NCBI GenBank assembly: GCA_050247435.1
Contig: JBFWUF010000025.1
Coordinates: forward strand, 1 to 64,000
Source: JAJVID01 sp050247435
GTDB taxonomy: Bacteria > Acidobacteriota > Blastocatellia > RBC074
Direction: 5' to 3'
Length of the DNA stretch: 64,000 nucleotides
The notes beneath the pieces are model-generated. The model was not told the origin of the DNA and ran no database searches. It saw nothing but the letters and a program-made list of their open reading frames with translations. Positions 40,207 through 53,599 of this stretch are shown in pieces; the first letter of the stretch is position 1; every line of letters starts with the position of its first letter. Both the position numbers and the translations under genes were made by a program.

Positions 40207-41182
40207 TGCTTCCTATCCTTTCCAACTGCTCGTCGATTACACGCTGAAGAATCTCTCGCTGTTCGGGTACGGTGATGCTCATTAGGCGAGGTACTGCAAT
40301 TCGGTTCAGAAAGTCCGAGACATCACTATCGGTGACGATCCAACCAAACTGACTGTTCTCGACAGCAGCAGAAAGGATTCTCTCTACCTCCTTGATGGAG
40401 AAGTAAGAGAAGGCTTCGAGTTTAGCGACAAGGTGGTGCGTGTTCGCAAAGTTACCTGAAGTCGTCAGATCTTCAATGAGCGCATCTTTTGTCCGATCAA
40501 ACGAGAATGCGACTCCATCAAAATGCTGTTTCATGAACTCGGACAGCGTTCTATAAACATGCAGTGACGACTGCTTGCGAGTGCGCCACTCATCCTCTAG
40601 GAACGGGTGTACGGTGTTTTCGTTGAGCACCGAGTAGAAATCACCATCCTCACTGATAATGTGTAACGGTTCGTCGTCGGGCACGGATTGCAGCAAGATG
40701 GTCCAGTTTATCGCATCTCCAAGGGAACCGTTCTTGCCAGGTGGATTCCCGATTGCTAAGCGCATATTTGCCGTGGCAAAAATTTCCGAAGTTGTTTCAA
40801 TGATGCTTGATCGGGAGAAAATGTCCGCGATCAGTCGGTCGGCCAACAGTCGCTTGCCAACGATATCGGCGTCCACCTTATCCGAAATAGCCTTGACCAA
40901 AGACTGAAGTTCATGGCTTAGCCTGCGAATGCTTTCGTACTCTTCGTAGCTTTTCATGAATGACGGAAGTTGGGCTGAGAACTTTACATCTTTGAAGCGC
41001 TTGAGCGCGTCTTTGATTTTGTTCTCTCGATTTCGCTTGAACTCATCACAGACCTGCCGCGTAAGGTGAACTGTGGCAGCACCGTGTTCATGCGATGCAA
41101 AGACATCGTTCAGCGCATCCAGTTCGTCTTTCGAGAAGTGGAAGAAGTTGAGAAGAATGTTCGTATCGATGAAAACGTGCAT
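40199..41182 (-). CDS. PIN-domain protein (PIN_12/DUF4935-like)
   Basis: 327 residues. The N-terminal PIN nuclease domain (about 1-180) has acidic residues in FIDTNILLNFF, CDEFKR, GDAINW and ISEDGDF, the four positions expected to bind metal. The C-terminal half is helical and not recognised. Size and pattern fit the PIN_12 group, often associated with defence. G+C is clearly lower than in the neighbouring genes, suggesting transfer. No antitoxin is adjacent, unlike VapC. Confidence 0.72.
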   Translation of the reverse strand: MHVFIDTNILLNFFHFSKDELDALNDVFASHEHGAATVHLTRQVCDEFKRNRENKIKDALKRFKDVKFSAQLPSFMKSYEEYESIRRLSHELQSLVKAISDKVDADIVGKRLLADRLIADIFSRSSIIETTSEIFATANMRLAIGNPPGKNGSLGDAINWTILLQSVPDDEPLHIISEDGDFYSVLNENTVHPFLEDEWRTRKQSSLHVYRTLSEFMKQHFDGVAFSFDRTKDALIEDLTTSGNFANTHHLVAKLEAFSYFSIKEVERILSAAVENSQFGWIVTDSDVSDFLNRIAVPRLMSITVPEQREILQRVIDEQLERIGSNA

Positions 41183-41360
41183 TGCGATGCCTAATGTGGA
41201 TTATGTGGACGGACGGCAGGTCTACTATTTTGTATATCTGCCAATAGTCGAGCGCAACAATATTGGCCTACTTCAATTCCACATACTGAAGCTCATAGTT
41301 ACATTCTCCTCCTGCTGGTTTGACCACCATTTGGAGGATGCAGGAAGATTACATCATACG

Positions 41361-41565
41361 TCAGATTCGCAGGAAGATTTTTCTGCGGTACATCCAGAAC
41401 AGAATCACCCAGTAAACAATCAGCATGCATCCACCGATGAGCAGCGGCTCGTAAGCTTCGCCGAAAACTTTGAAGCTGTTCTGGCCAAGATGAGTCTTCA
41501 ACGTGGCGGAGAAGAATCCGGGCAGCAGTTCGGCAATGCAATACGCGGCGATGGAATTCATGCCG
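41361..41565 (-). pseudogene. Duplicated 3' end of the acyltransferase gene
   Basis: 205 bases matching 42512-42716 with 13 mismatches. The homology ends exactly at the stop codon of the full-length gene and begins within the GMNSIAAYC codons. Only two of the mismatches change a residue, so the copy diverged under protein selection and is not a decaying duplicate. It has no start region of its own except a chance GTG. It lies on the far side of the vapC-antitoxin module. Confidence 0.85.
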
Positions 41566-41576
41566 GCCACGCGCCT

Positions 41577-41792
41577 TTATATTCTTTCGCGCCCTTCGCG
41601 GACAAACGCGACAATTTCTTCAGTTGAAACTCCTAAATCAATACCTTCCACGTCAAGGGCGGATTGTTCCTTTCGCTCCGGCTTAAGAATAAACACCTGG
41701 CCGTCAGCGCGTATAATCCGCACCTCGCCTTGCTCACGCGCTCGCTCAAGCAAAACCGAAAGATTCTCTTGTGTTTCCGAGTATGTTTGCAT
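41577..41792 (-). CDS. Phd/YefM-like antitoxin
   Basis: 71 residues (MQTYSETQENLSVLLERA). Start at 41792; the ancestral vapC stop overlaps it as TAATG, with GAGGTG as ribosome binding site. The N-terminal half fits the Phd/YefM dimer fold; the second half (LDVEGIDLGVSTEEIVAFVREGRERI) would wrap the toxin. The order toxin-then-antitoxin is reversed relative to most modules. The toxin gene is now interrupted, so the antitoxin may be an orphan. Confidence 0.75.
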   Translation of the reverse strand: MQTYSETQENLSVLLERAREQGEVRIIRADGQVFILKPERKEQSALDVEGIDLGVSTEEIVAFVREGRERI

Positions 41793-42422
41793 TAACTCAC
41801 CTCCCAAACTTCCACGCCCGCCGCTTTTGCCGCGTAAGCTAAACCGCTGTCTATATCAGAACAGAAAACATTGGGACGCTTTTCCATAGCCCAGCCGTTC
41901 ACGGCTGGGGAACGGATCGCAAATTATGCTCCAGCCCGATTCATCGGGCTTGCAAACAGCTTTAGCTGAAGCAGCGGCAAAGCCCGATGAATCGGGCTGG
42001 AAAAAATTATTCGCTCTTTTCCCAGCGATGAATCGCTGGGCTGGGGAAAAGGGACTGTGCCAATCTTTTCTGGTTCGATTTAGTGTGAGCAACGGACAAC
42101 CGCGATTCAAAGCGCAGGCAATCATATACGCGTCGTAAGCATAAACTTTGCGCTGGTCAACAATCTCCAAAGCTTGCTTCAAATCCACGTCAATCAAGTT
42201 GATCTGAATTTGCTCGTAAATCTCAACCGCTAGCGTCGCTTGCTCCAGCGTGATGCGTCCGCGTTTAATCATCGCCGAAAATGCGTTGCCGATTTCCCAA
42301 TAAAGCGAACGCGGAGCAACCAACTCATAACCTTGCGTTTTAGCAATCAACAAAGGCTTTTCCGGTTCGTTGGCAATGACGGCAATAATGGTTGATGTAT
42401 CTACGACTAAATCTGTATCCAT
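41792..42422 (-). pseudogene. vapC-family PIN toxin gene split by a MITE-like element
   Basis: The 5' part encodes a normal VapC (Asp8 in VVDTS, Glu43 in WEIGNAF, Asp97 in YAYDAY) up to CPLLTL. There the 227-bp element 41854-42080 enters, and the frame runs through it to a stop inside the element, giving a 188-residue product. Removing the element plus one TA restores LTLDSGLAYAAKAAGVEVWE and a stop that overlaps the antitoxin start: exactly 134 codons, 133 residues. The fourth acidic residue and C-terminal helix are therefore lost, so the nuclease is probably inactive. Confidence 0.85.
41854..42080. mobile_element. 227-bp TA-flanked MITE with nested hairpins (cluster B)
   Basis: Flanked by TA at 41852-41853 and 42081-42082. 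Imperfect terminal inverted repeats of about 24 bp share CAGAAAA-ATTGG and GGTTC/GAAC-like ends. Inside are hairpins 41890-41909, 41933-41950, 41957-41968, 41981-41998 and 42021-42040; the second and fourth are inverted copies of each other. No transposase frame. The TA duplication suggests mobilisation by a Tc1/IS630-type transposase. Confidence 0.75.
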
Positions 42423-42511
42423 AATTTTACAGATGCAACTTTATCAAATATCCAGACGACGAAAAACACGAAGCGGCGCAACATGAATTATACGGACGGA
42501 TGACCTGCCTT

Positions 42512-43765
<1,254 letters not shown>

Positions 43766-43781
43766 GATGATTTTCCTCTCT

Positions 43782-43871
43782 AAAAATCAGTACCGCGAGC
43801 GGTAGCGAGCGTGGCCTCATCAGTCGGTCTTCTGATGGTCACGCTCGTTACCGCTCGCGGTACTGATTTTT
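43782..43871. repeat. 32-bp inverted repeat (GTACCGCGAGCGGTAGCGAGCG family)
   Basis: Arms 43782-43813 and 43840-43871 differ at one base; an inner CATCAG/CTGATG extends the hairpin. It lies between the acyltransferase start and the TonB receptor stop and may also terminate the receptor transcript. Confidence 0.85.
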
Positions 43872-43882
43872 GTAGCTATGTT

Positions 43883-47230
<3,348 letters not shown>

Positions 47231-47561
47231 ATGGTCTCCTGTCCCGTGGTTAGGTGTGGTTTTGGTGTCTTAACTTTTGATGAGCAACGCGGAGCGGACT
47301 TTACGACCGCTTTGTTTCAAAGTCAAAGTTGCTGGAGTTAAAGCCGATGGTAACGTTTTGAAGTAAAAAGCCGGATAAGGACAGGTGAAGTCCAGGTTAA
47401 ATACTCGCGGCGGCGCCCCAGGGCGCGATCAGTACTTTGACGCCCCCCCAACCCACCTTTCCGTTTCTCTTTTGCTCCCCGCTTCAGTAGAATCCCGCTT
47501 ACTTCATTCACTCACTAGCTATCATCTCATCCACGAAGGTCATCCACGAAGGAGAATTATT
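47231..47561. other. Divergent promoter region, 331 bp
   Basis: Between the divergently read TonB receptor and DUF1015 genes. It holds the receptor ribosome binding site, an imperfect spaced repeat TTAACT...AGCAAC / GTTGCTGGAGTTAA (about 47269-47342) and a palindromic AACGTT near 47352. No confident promoter or gene. Confidence 0.4.
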
Positions 47562-48794
47562 TTGGCCACCGTTAAGCCCTTTCGCGCCCTCCGCCCAAAG
47601 CCTGAACAGGCGGCGACAGTAGCCGCAGTTCCCTATGACGTAGTCAATACCGAAGAAGCCCGCGCGCTCGCCGGCGACAACCCGCTCAGCTTTCTGCGCG
47701 TTTCGCGGCCTGAGATCGAAATGCCCGAAGGAACGGACATCCATGCCGATGAGGTCTACGCAAGAGCCGCCGCGAATTTCGACCGGCTGATCGCCCAGGC
47801 GCCGCTCGTCATCGAAGACGAACCGAGCTTTTATCTTTACCGTTTGGTGATGAACGGGCGCGCGCAAACCGGCCTGGTCGCCTGCTGTTCTGTTGACGAA
47901 TACGACAACGACACGATCCGCAAACACGAACGCACCCGCAAGGACAAAGAGGACGACCGCACGCGGCACATGCTCGAAATCAGCGCGCAGACTGGCCCCG
48001 TCTTCATGACTTATCGCCCTAGCGCGACGGTCAAAAATCTGGCGCGGGCGGTTATGAACACCGAGCCGCTTTTTGATTTCATCGCCCCGGACGAGATTGC
48101 GCACACCGTCTGGCGCGTGCCCGCCGAGATGAACCAGGCCGTGATCGAAGCCTTCGGCGAAATCCCGCTGCTCTACATCGCCGACGGCCACCACCGCGCC
48201 AAAAGCGCCAGCCGCGCGAGCGAAACGCTGCGAGCGAAAAACCCTGATCATACTGGCGAGGAAGAATACAACTTCTTCCAGTGCGTGCTCTTCCCTTCCG
48301 ACGAGCTTCGCATTTTGCCTTACAACCGCGCGGTCAAAGGTCTCAACCATTACTCGCCGGAGGAATTTTTGAAATCGGTCGAAGTCGAGTTCGAGATCAC
48401 TCCCGACGCCGACCCGCGACCGAACACGCGAAACACTTTTGCAATGTATCTCGGCGGCCGCTGGTACGGATTGCGACTGCGAAAAGAAGTCACGCAACGC
48501 ATCAAAGTCGCCGACCGGCTGGACGTGAGCATTTTGCAGGACGAGTTGCTGGCCCCGATCCTCGGCATTCAGGATGTGCGTACCGACAAGCGCATCGAAT
48601 TCGTCGGCGGCATTCGCGGCACGCGGGAGCTTGAACGACTGGTCAATTCGGGCGAATTCTCCGTGGCGTTTTCGCTCTACCCGACAACGCTCGACGAACT
48701 GATGGACATTTCGGACGCAGGCGAGATCATGCCTCCGAAATCAACCTGGTTCGAGCCGAAGCTGCGGGACGGTTTGCTGAGTCATTCGATCTAA
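47562..48794 (+). CDS. DUF1015-family protein (candidate serine-metabolism enzyme)
   Basis: 410 residues from a TTG start placed 7 bases after AAGGAG (47549-47554); the longer frame from 47385 has no ribosome binding site. Conserved segments visible: KPFRALRP, AVPYDVVNTEEA, LSFLRVSRPE, RKHERTRKDKEDDR and LYIADGHHRAKSA. The biochemical role is unsettled; DUF1015 genes are frequently next to serA and serC, as here, so a role in phosphoserine/serine metabolism is a reasonable inference. It opens the serine cluster. Confidence 0.82.
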   Translation: MATVKPFRALRPKPEQAATVAAVPYDVVNTEEARALAGDNPLSFLRVSRPEIEMPEGTDIHADEVYARAAANFDRLIAQAPLVIEDEPSFYLYRLVMNGRAQTGLVACCSVDEYDNDTIRKHERTRKDKEDDRTRHMLEISAQTGPVFMTYRPSATVKNLARAVMNTEPLFDFIAPDEIAHTVWRVPAEMNQAVIEAFGEIPLLYIADGHHRAKSASRASETLRAKNPDHTGEEEYNFFQCVLFPSDELRILPYNRAVKGLNHYSPEEFLKSVEVEFEITPDADPRPNTRNTFAMYLGGRWYGLRLRKEVTQRIKVADRLDVSILQDELLAPILGIQDVRTDKRIEFVGGIRGTRELERLVNSGEFSVAFSLYPTTLDELMDISDAGEIMPPKSTWFEPKLRDGLLSHSI

Positions 48795-48806
48795 GAAACG
48801 GAAATT

Positions 48807-49277
48807 ATGCCTGCTCATCATCTTGCCCAGGTCAACATCGCGCGAATGCTCGCGCCCATTGACGATCCGCTGATGGCGGATTTCGTCGCCCTGCTGGAAG
48901 AGATCAACGCGCTCGCGGATCGCAGCCCAGGCTTCGTCTGGCGGTTGCAGGCCGAATCCGGCAATGCGACCTACATCCGGGCTTATGAAGATGACCGCAT
49001 CATCGTCAACCTCTCGGTGTGGGAATCGGTCGAGCATCTTAAAGAATACGTCTACCACAGCGCGCACGCCGCAGTGATGCGCAGGCGGCGAGAATGGTTT
49101 GAGAAGTTTGATGGCCCGTATACTGCGCTCTGGTGGGTCGAGGCCGGGCGCATCCCGACAGTCGGGGAAGCCAAAGAGCGGCTCGATCATCTGCGGGAGC
49201 GCGGCGAAAGCGAATTCGCGTTCTCTTTCAAACAAATCTTTTCACCACGAACTTATGAAAATATTGATCGCAGATAA
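48807..49277 (+). CDS. DUF3291-like small protein
   Basis: 156 residues. HHLAQVNIARMLAPIDDPLMADFV, SPGFVWRLQAESGNAT, VNLSVWESVEHLKEYVY and HAAVMRRRREWFEKF match the DUF3291 (dimeric alpha-beta barrel-like) pattern. It starts 12 bases after DUF1015 and its 3' end overlaps serA by 23 bases, so it is part of the operon. Function unknown. Confidence 0.8.
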   Translation: MPAHHLAQVNIARMLAPIDDPLMADFVALLEEINALADRSPGFVWRLQAESGNATYIRAYEDDRIIVNLSVWESVEHLKEYVYHSAHAAVMRRRREWFEKFDGPYTALWWVEAGRIPTVGEAKERLDHLRERGESEFAFSFKQIFSPRTYENIDRR

Positions 49278-50457
49278 ATTTGAAGAAAGCGGGATCAACG
49301 GGTTGAAAGAGATCGGTTGCGAAGTTATTAGCAATCCCGATCTGAAAGACGACGCGCTGGCTGAAGCCATTCGCGACAGCCAGGCCGACGCGCTGGTCGT
49401 GCGTTCGACCAAAGTCACCGGGGCGATGCTCGGAGCCGGGCGATTGAGCCTTGTCGTGCGCGCTGGCGCGGGCTACAACACGATTGATGTGAAGGCGGCT
49501 TCGGCGCGCGGCATCTATGTTTCAAACTGCCCGGGCAAAAATTCAGTCGCCGTGGCCGAACTGGCTTTCGGATTGATTCTCGCGCTCGACCGCCGCATAG
49601 CCGACAACGTGGCTGAGTTGCGCGCGGGCAAATGGAACAAGAAGGAATTCGGCAAGGCGCGCGGACTGTACGGGCGCACACTGGGTCTGATCGGACTCGG
49701 ACAGATCGGACGCGAGATGATCGCGCGCGCGAAAGCCTTCGGGATGAACGTCACCGGATGGAGCCGCAGCCTGACTCCCGAATCGGCGGCGGAACACGGC
49801 ATCGCGTTTCGCCAGACGATCATCGAGGTCGCGCACGATTGCGACATCCTCAGCGTTCACCTCGCGCTCGCGCCCGACACGCGCGGCGTCATCAATGCCG
49901 ACGTTTTTGAGGCGATGGAGCCAGGCTCGTACCTGATCAACACCTCGCGCGCCGAAGTCGTTGATCAGGCCGCATTGAGACAGGCCATCAAAACCAAAGG
50001 CATCCGCGCCGGATTGGATGTCTTCGCCGACGAGCCTGCGACGGCAACCGGCGATTTCAGCGACGAGATCGTGACCTTGCCCGGCGTTTACGGTACGCAT
50101 CACATCGGCGCTTCGACCGATCAGGCTCAGGAGGCCATCGCCGCCGAAACCGTCCGCATCATCCAAACATTCAAAGAGACAGGCAAAGTGCCGAATGTGG
50201 TCAACCTCGCCGACCACACGCCAGCCACACACCTGCTGGTCGTCCGCCATCAGGATCGCCCCGGCGTGCTGGCCCACGTGTTGAACGAAATCAAAGCGGC
50301 GAACATCAACGTGCAGCGGATGGAGAACATTGTCTTCGCTGGCGCCGAGGCTGCGGTCGCGCGCATCGAGCTGGACGGCGCGCTCGACTCCGCAACAGTT
50401 GGTCGCATTCGCGATGGTAACAGCGACATCATTGAGATCAATTTGATTGCTTTGTAA
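49255..50457 (+). CDS. serA: D-3-phosphoglycerate dehydrogenase with ACT domain
   Basis: First step of serine biosynthesis from 3-phosphoglycerate (EC 1.1.1.95). 400 residues from the ATG at 49255; in-frame sequence upstream belongs to the DUF3291 gene. NAD-binding GLIGLGQIG, catalytic Arg in NTSRAEVV, Glu in FADEP and His in GTHHIGAS are present. The C-terminal ACT domain (about 325-400; VVRHQDRPGVLAHVLNEI) suggests serine feedback control. Confidence 0.95.
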   Translation: MKILIADKFEESGINGLKEIGCEVISNPDLKDDALAEAIRDSQADALVVRSTKVTGAMLGAGRLSLVVRAGAGYNTIDVKAASARGIYVSNCPGKNSVAVAELAFGLILALDRRIADNVAELRAGKWNKKEFGKARGLYGRTLGLIGLGQIGREMIARAKAFGMNVTGWSRSLTPESAAEHGIAFRQTIIEVAHDCDILSVHLALAPDTRGVINADVFEAMEPGSYLINTSRAEVVDQAALRQAIKTKGIRAGLDVFADEPATATGDFSDEIVTLPGVYGTHHIGASTDQAQEAIAAETVRIIQTFKETGKVPNVVNLADHTPATHLLVVRHQDRPGVLAHVLNEIKAANINVQRMENIVFAGAEAAVARIELDGALDSATVGRIRDGNSDIIEINLIAL

Positions 50458-50471
50458 AAACGGAGGTCTTT

Positions 50472-50981
50472 ATGCGCCGCCCCCATCAGATACTCGCCTG
50501 GCTCTGTTTCGTCATAGTTCTGAGCGGCTGTGCATTGAAAACCACGCCCGGCGTCACGACCGATTCAACCGAGACCCGAGTTCGCGCCGCCATCTCAACG
50601 GCTTGGCGCGAACACATTGAGGCGGCAAAGCGGAAAGACGTAGCGGGGGTGGCGGCGATGTATGCGGACGATGCGGTCTACATTGTTCCCGGGGCGCAAG
50701 AGGCGCGCGGGCGTCCCGCCATTGAAGCGATGGAAGCGCAGGGTCTGGCGTCCGCTGATGTCCTCGACGCCACGCACACGACCCGCGATCTGCGCGTCTT
50801 TGACGACGTGGCGTATGAGATCGGAACCATAGCCGGTCCCGTTCGCCCGCAGGGGAAAGCCGCGCAGACCGTGACATTCCACTTCATGGCTATGTGGCGA
50901 CGACAAGGAGATGGCTCCTGGCGCCTATGGCATTTTGTGGGCCGACCTGAGGATGCGTCGCCGCCCGATCAAGGGCGTTGA
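50472..50981 (+). CDS. Lipoprotein with SnoaL/DUF4440-like domain
   Basis: 169 residues, GGAGG before the ATG. Lipobox LSGC puts the acylated Cys at 20. The rest is an NTF2-like fold (HIEAAKRKDVAGVAAMYADDAVYIVPG, WRRQGDGSWRLWHFV). Its stop overlaps a TTG in the next gene. Role in the operon unknown; perhaps a ketosteroid-isomerase-like binding protein. Confidence 0.82.
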   Translation: MRRPHQILAWLCFVIVLSGCALKTTPGVTTDSTETRVRAAISTAWREHIEAAKRKDVAGVAAMYADDAVYIVPGAQEARGRPAIEAMEAQGLASADVLDATHTTRDLRVFDDVAYEIGTIAGPVRPQGKAAQTVTFHFMAMWRRQGDGSWRLWHFVGRPEDASPPDQGR

Positions 50982-51010
50982 GCTACACTTCAAAAACGTT
51001 TTGTAACCGG

Positions 51011-52510
51011 ATGTCTTCTTTCAAACCCTCACGCGCCGAAGCCGCAGCATTATTGATCATCCTGCTTCTCGTCTCCGCGCAATTGATGTGGCCGCCGATG
51101 ATCGGGATCGCCAGCAACGGCGATTTCGACCGGTTGATGCATTGGGGCAAATTCGAATACGTCACAACAGATCACGACGAAAAATATTTCAACTGGATCA
51201 ACCGCGAGTTCCGCATCACGAAAAGCCCGTGGCTGGCCTGGCGCGGCTTCGGCTCTTCAGAAGCCACCTTCATCAAACTCAGCGCCATCATCGGCGATTG
51301 GATTTTTCCGGGAGACGGTTTCGACCTCCGAATGCTCGGCGCCATTCACCTGCTGGCGTTCGCCGCGGCGTTCTGGCTGTTGATGCGAGGATGGCGGGCG
51401 AGCGTTGGAATCTCGCCGCTCTTCCTGCTGCCCGGCTTTCTGCTAACCTTTTGCGACATCGGCTACACGGCCTATTTCAATTCGTTTTACAGCGAAACGT
51501 CTTCGCTCATCTTCCTGCTGGCAATGACCGGCGCTGGTCTGCGCATCGCGTCGCAACCTGAAAAACAACCGCGACGGGCACAAACCCTGGCGGTCTTCTG
51601 CCTCTGCGCGGGCTTGTTCATCGCGGCCAAGCCGCAGAACTTCACGCTCATCGCGCCGCTGCTTCTCCTCTGCGCGAGCTTGTTCCGGGTTGAAAACTCG
51701 AAGCCATGCCGGGTGATTCTGATCGCCTTCGCTCTCTCGCTCATTTCAGCCGCAATTTCGCTCAACCTGATCGCTCCGTGGTACACGCACAATGGCCGCT
51801 ACCAGAGCGTGTTTTACGGCATCCTCAAAGATTCACCCACGCCGGAGCAGGATTTGCGCGACCTGGGGCTGAATGAAAAATTCGCCGCGCTGGCCGACAC
51901 AACTATCTTTCACAACAACCTGCCGATTGACATCAAGGGTCAGGAATTCCGAGCCGAGTTCTACCAGCGGATCAACCATCTGAAGATAACGAAGTTCTAC
52001 CTCACGCATCCGAGCCGCTTCCTGACAAAGCTGCAAATCGTCGCACGTGACGGCTATCAACTGCGGCCCAACCTGGGTAATTTCGAGAAAGCTACGGGGG
52101 CGCCGCCGCGAACGGAATCTCACCGCTGGAGTTTGTGGAGCGGCTTCAAACAACGTTATTGGCCGAAATCGCTCTGGTTCCTCGCGGCCTATTGCCTGCT
52201 TCTCCTGTTCCTGATCATCAAAGGCTATCGGAAATCGCCGAGCCGCTTGCCGCGCGATTTCTGCCTGACGCTGTGGGCGATGATGATCCTGGCTTTCGTC
52301 ACGCCGATTATCGGCGACGGCCAGAGCGACCTGATCAGGCATATGTTCCTCTTCAACGCCTTGTTCGATCTTTCGCTGCTGATCTTGTCGGGGTTGCTGT
52401 TAAATCGCCTGTGGCGCGCGGTCGCAGGCGCTGTGTTAAAATCGCCGCGCCAGTTGAATAAAACGATCAATGATCAAAATCCATATCAAACAGGAGTTTT
52501 AAATCCATGA
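51011..52510 (+). CDS. Polytopic membrane protein, GT-C glycosyltransferase-like
   Basis: 499 residues if the ATG at 51011 is used; a TTG at 50978 overlaps the lipoprotein stop and would add 11 residues. About ten membrane helices. The extracellular loop after helix 1 carries ASNGDFDR, and CDIGYTAYFNSFYSETSSL follows, resembling the WsfD-like hexose transferase group. An acidic residue in the first loop (GDFD) fits GT-C chemistry. Its stop overlaps serC (ATGA). Confidence 0.6.
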   Translation: MSSFKPSRAEAAALLIILLLVSAQLMWPPMIGIASNGDFDRLMHWGKFEYVTTDHDEKYFNWINREFRITKSPWLAWRGFGSSEATFIKLSAIIGDWIFPGDGFDLRMLGAIHLLAFAAAFWLLMRGWRASVGISPLFLLPGFLLTFCDIGYTAYFNSFYSETSSLIFLLAMTGAGLRIASQPEKQPRRAQTLAVFCLCAGLFIAAKPQNFTLIAPLLLLCASLFRVENSKPCRVILIAFALSLISAAISLNLIAPWYTHNGRYQSVFYGILKDSPTPEQDLRDLGLNEKFAALADTTIFHNNLPIDIKGQEFRAEFYQRINHLKITKFYLTHPSRFLTKLQIVARDGYQLRPNLGNFEKATGAPPRTESHRWSLWSGFKQRYWPKSLWFLAAYCLLLLFLIIKGYRKSPSRLPRDFCLTLWAMMILAFVTPIIGDGQSDLIRHMFLFNALFDLSLLILSGLLLNRLWRAVAGAVLKSPRQLNKTINDQNPYQTGVLNP

Positions 52511-53598
52511 CTGAACGTGTTTATAACTTCAGCGCGGGGCCTGCGACGTTGCCCGTCAGCGTGCTCGAACAGGCCCAAAGCGAAATGCTCAACTATCGGG
52601 ACTCGGGGATGTCGGTGATGGAGATGAGCCATCGCTCGAAAGCCTTCGAATCAATCATCGGTGGGGCCGAAGCCGATCTGCGCAAACTGCTCAACATTCC
52701 TGAGAATTACAAAGTCCTCTTCCTGCAAGGCGGCGCGAGCCTGCAATTCTCGATGATTCCGATGAACCTGCTGCCGAAAGGCAAGAGCGCCGACTACATT
52801 CTGACTGGCAGTTGGGGTCAGGGCGCGATCAAGGAGGCGAAGAAACTCGGCTCCGTGCGCGAGGCCGCGACGACAGCCGACACCAACTTCAATTGCCTGC
52901 CGAAGCCAGAAGAGATCAAGCTCGACCCAAATGCGGCTTACGCCCATTTCACATCGAACGAGACGATCTTCGGCGTGGAGTTCAACGAAGAGCCTGCCGC
53001 TGGCGACGTTCCGCTAGTTTGCGACATGTCGTCCGATTTCATCAGCCGTCCGGTTGACGTATCGAAGTACGGTTTGATTTACGCCGGCGCTCAGAAGAAC
53101 GCAGGCCCGGCGGGAACTACCATCGTCATCATCCGCGACGATTTGCTAGAGAGGGTTCCTGACGGACTGCCCGCGATGCTCGACTATCGCAACCTGGCCA
53201 AGAACGGTTCGATGTACAACACGCCGCCCTGCTACGCGATATACATCTGCGGGCTGGTTTTCAAATGGGCGCTCAACGACATCGGCGGACTTGAGAAGAT
53301 TTACGCGCTGAACATGGAGAAGGCGAAGATTCTCTACGACGCGATTGATTCGTCTGACGGTTATTATCGCGGCCACGCCGAGAAAGATTGCCGCAGCCTG
53401 ATGAACGTCACATTCCGTCTGCCGAGCGAAGAGCTTGAGGGCAAGTTAGTCAAAGAGGCGACTGCGGCTGGGCTGGACGGATTGAAGGGCCATCGTTCGG
53501 TTGGCGGGCTGCGCGCTTCGATCTACAACGCGTTTCCGAAAGCGGGCGTCGAGAAGCTGGTCGAATTTATGAATGGGTTTCAGAAGAATAACGGCTGA
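52507..53598 (+). CDS. serC: Phosphoserine aminotransferase
   Basis: 363 residues; second enzyme of serine synthesis, converting 3-phosphohydroxypyruvate to phosphoserine (EC 2.6.1.52). Family signatures NFSAGPATLP, QGGASLQFSMIP, FTSNETIFGVEF and the PLP lysine in YAGAQKNAGPAG are present. Start overlaps the previous stop by four bases. No serB phosphatase is in the window. Confidence 0.96.
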   Translation: MTERVYNFSAGPATLPVSVLEQAQSEMLNYRDSGMSVMEMSHRSKAFESIIGGAEADLRKLLNIPENYKVLFLQGGASLQFSMIPMNLLPKGKSADYILTGSWGQGAIKEAKKLGSVREAATTADTNFNCLPKPEEIKLDPNAAYAHFTSNETIFGVEFNEEPAAGDVPLVCDMSSDFISRPVDVSKYGLIYAGAQKNAGPAGTTIVIIRDDLLERVPDGLPAMLDYRNLAKNGSMYNTPPCYAIYICGLVFKWALNDIGGLEKIYALNMEKAKILYDAIDSSDGYYRGHAEKDCRSLMNVTFRLPSEELEGKLVKEATAAGLDGLKGHRSVGGLRASIYNAFPKAGVEKLVEFMNGFQKNNG

Positions 53599-53599
53599 G

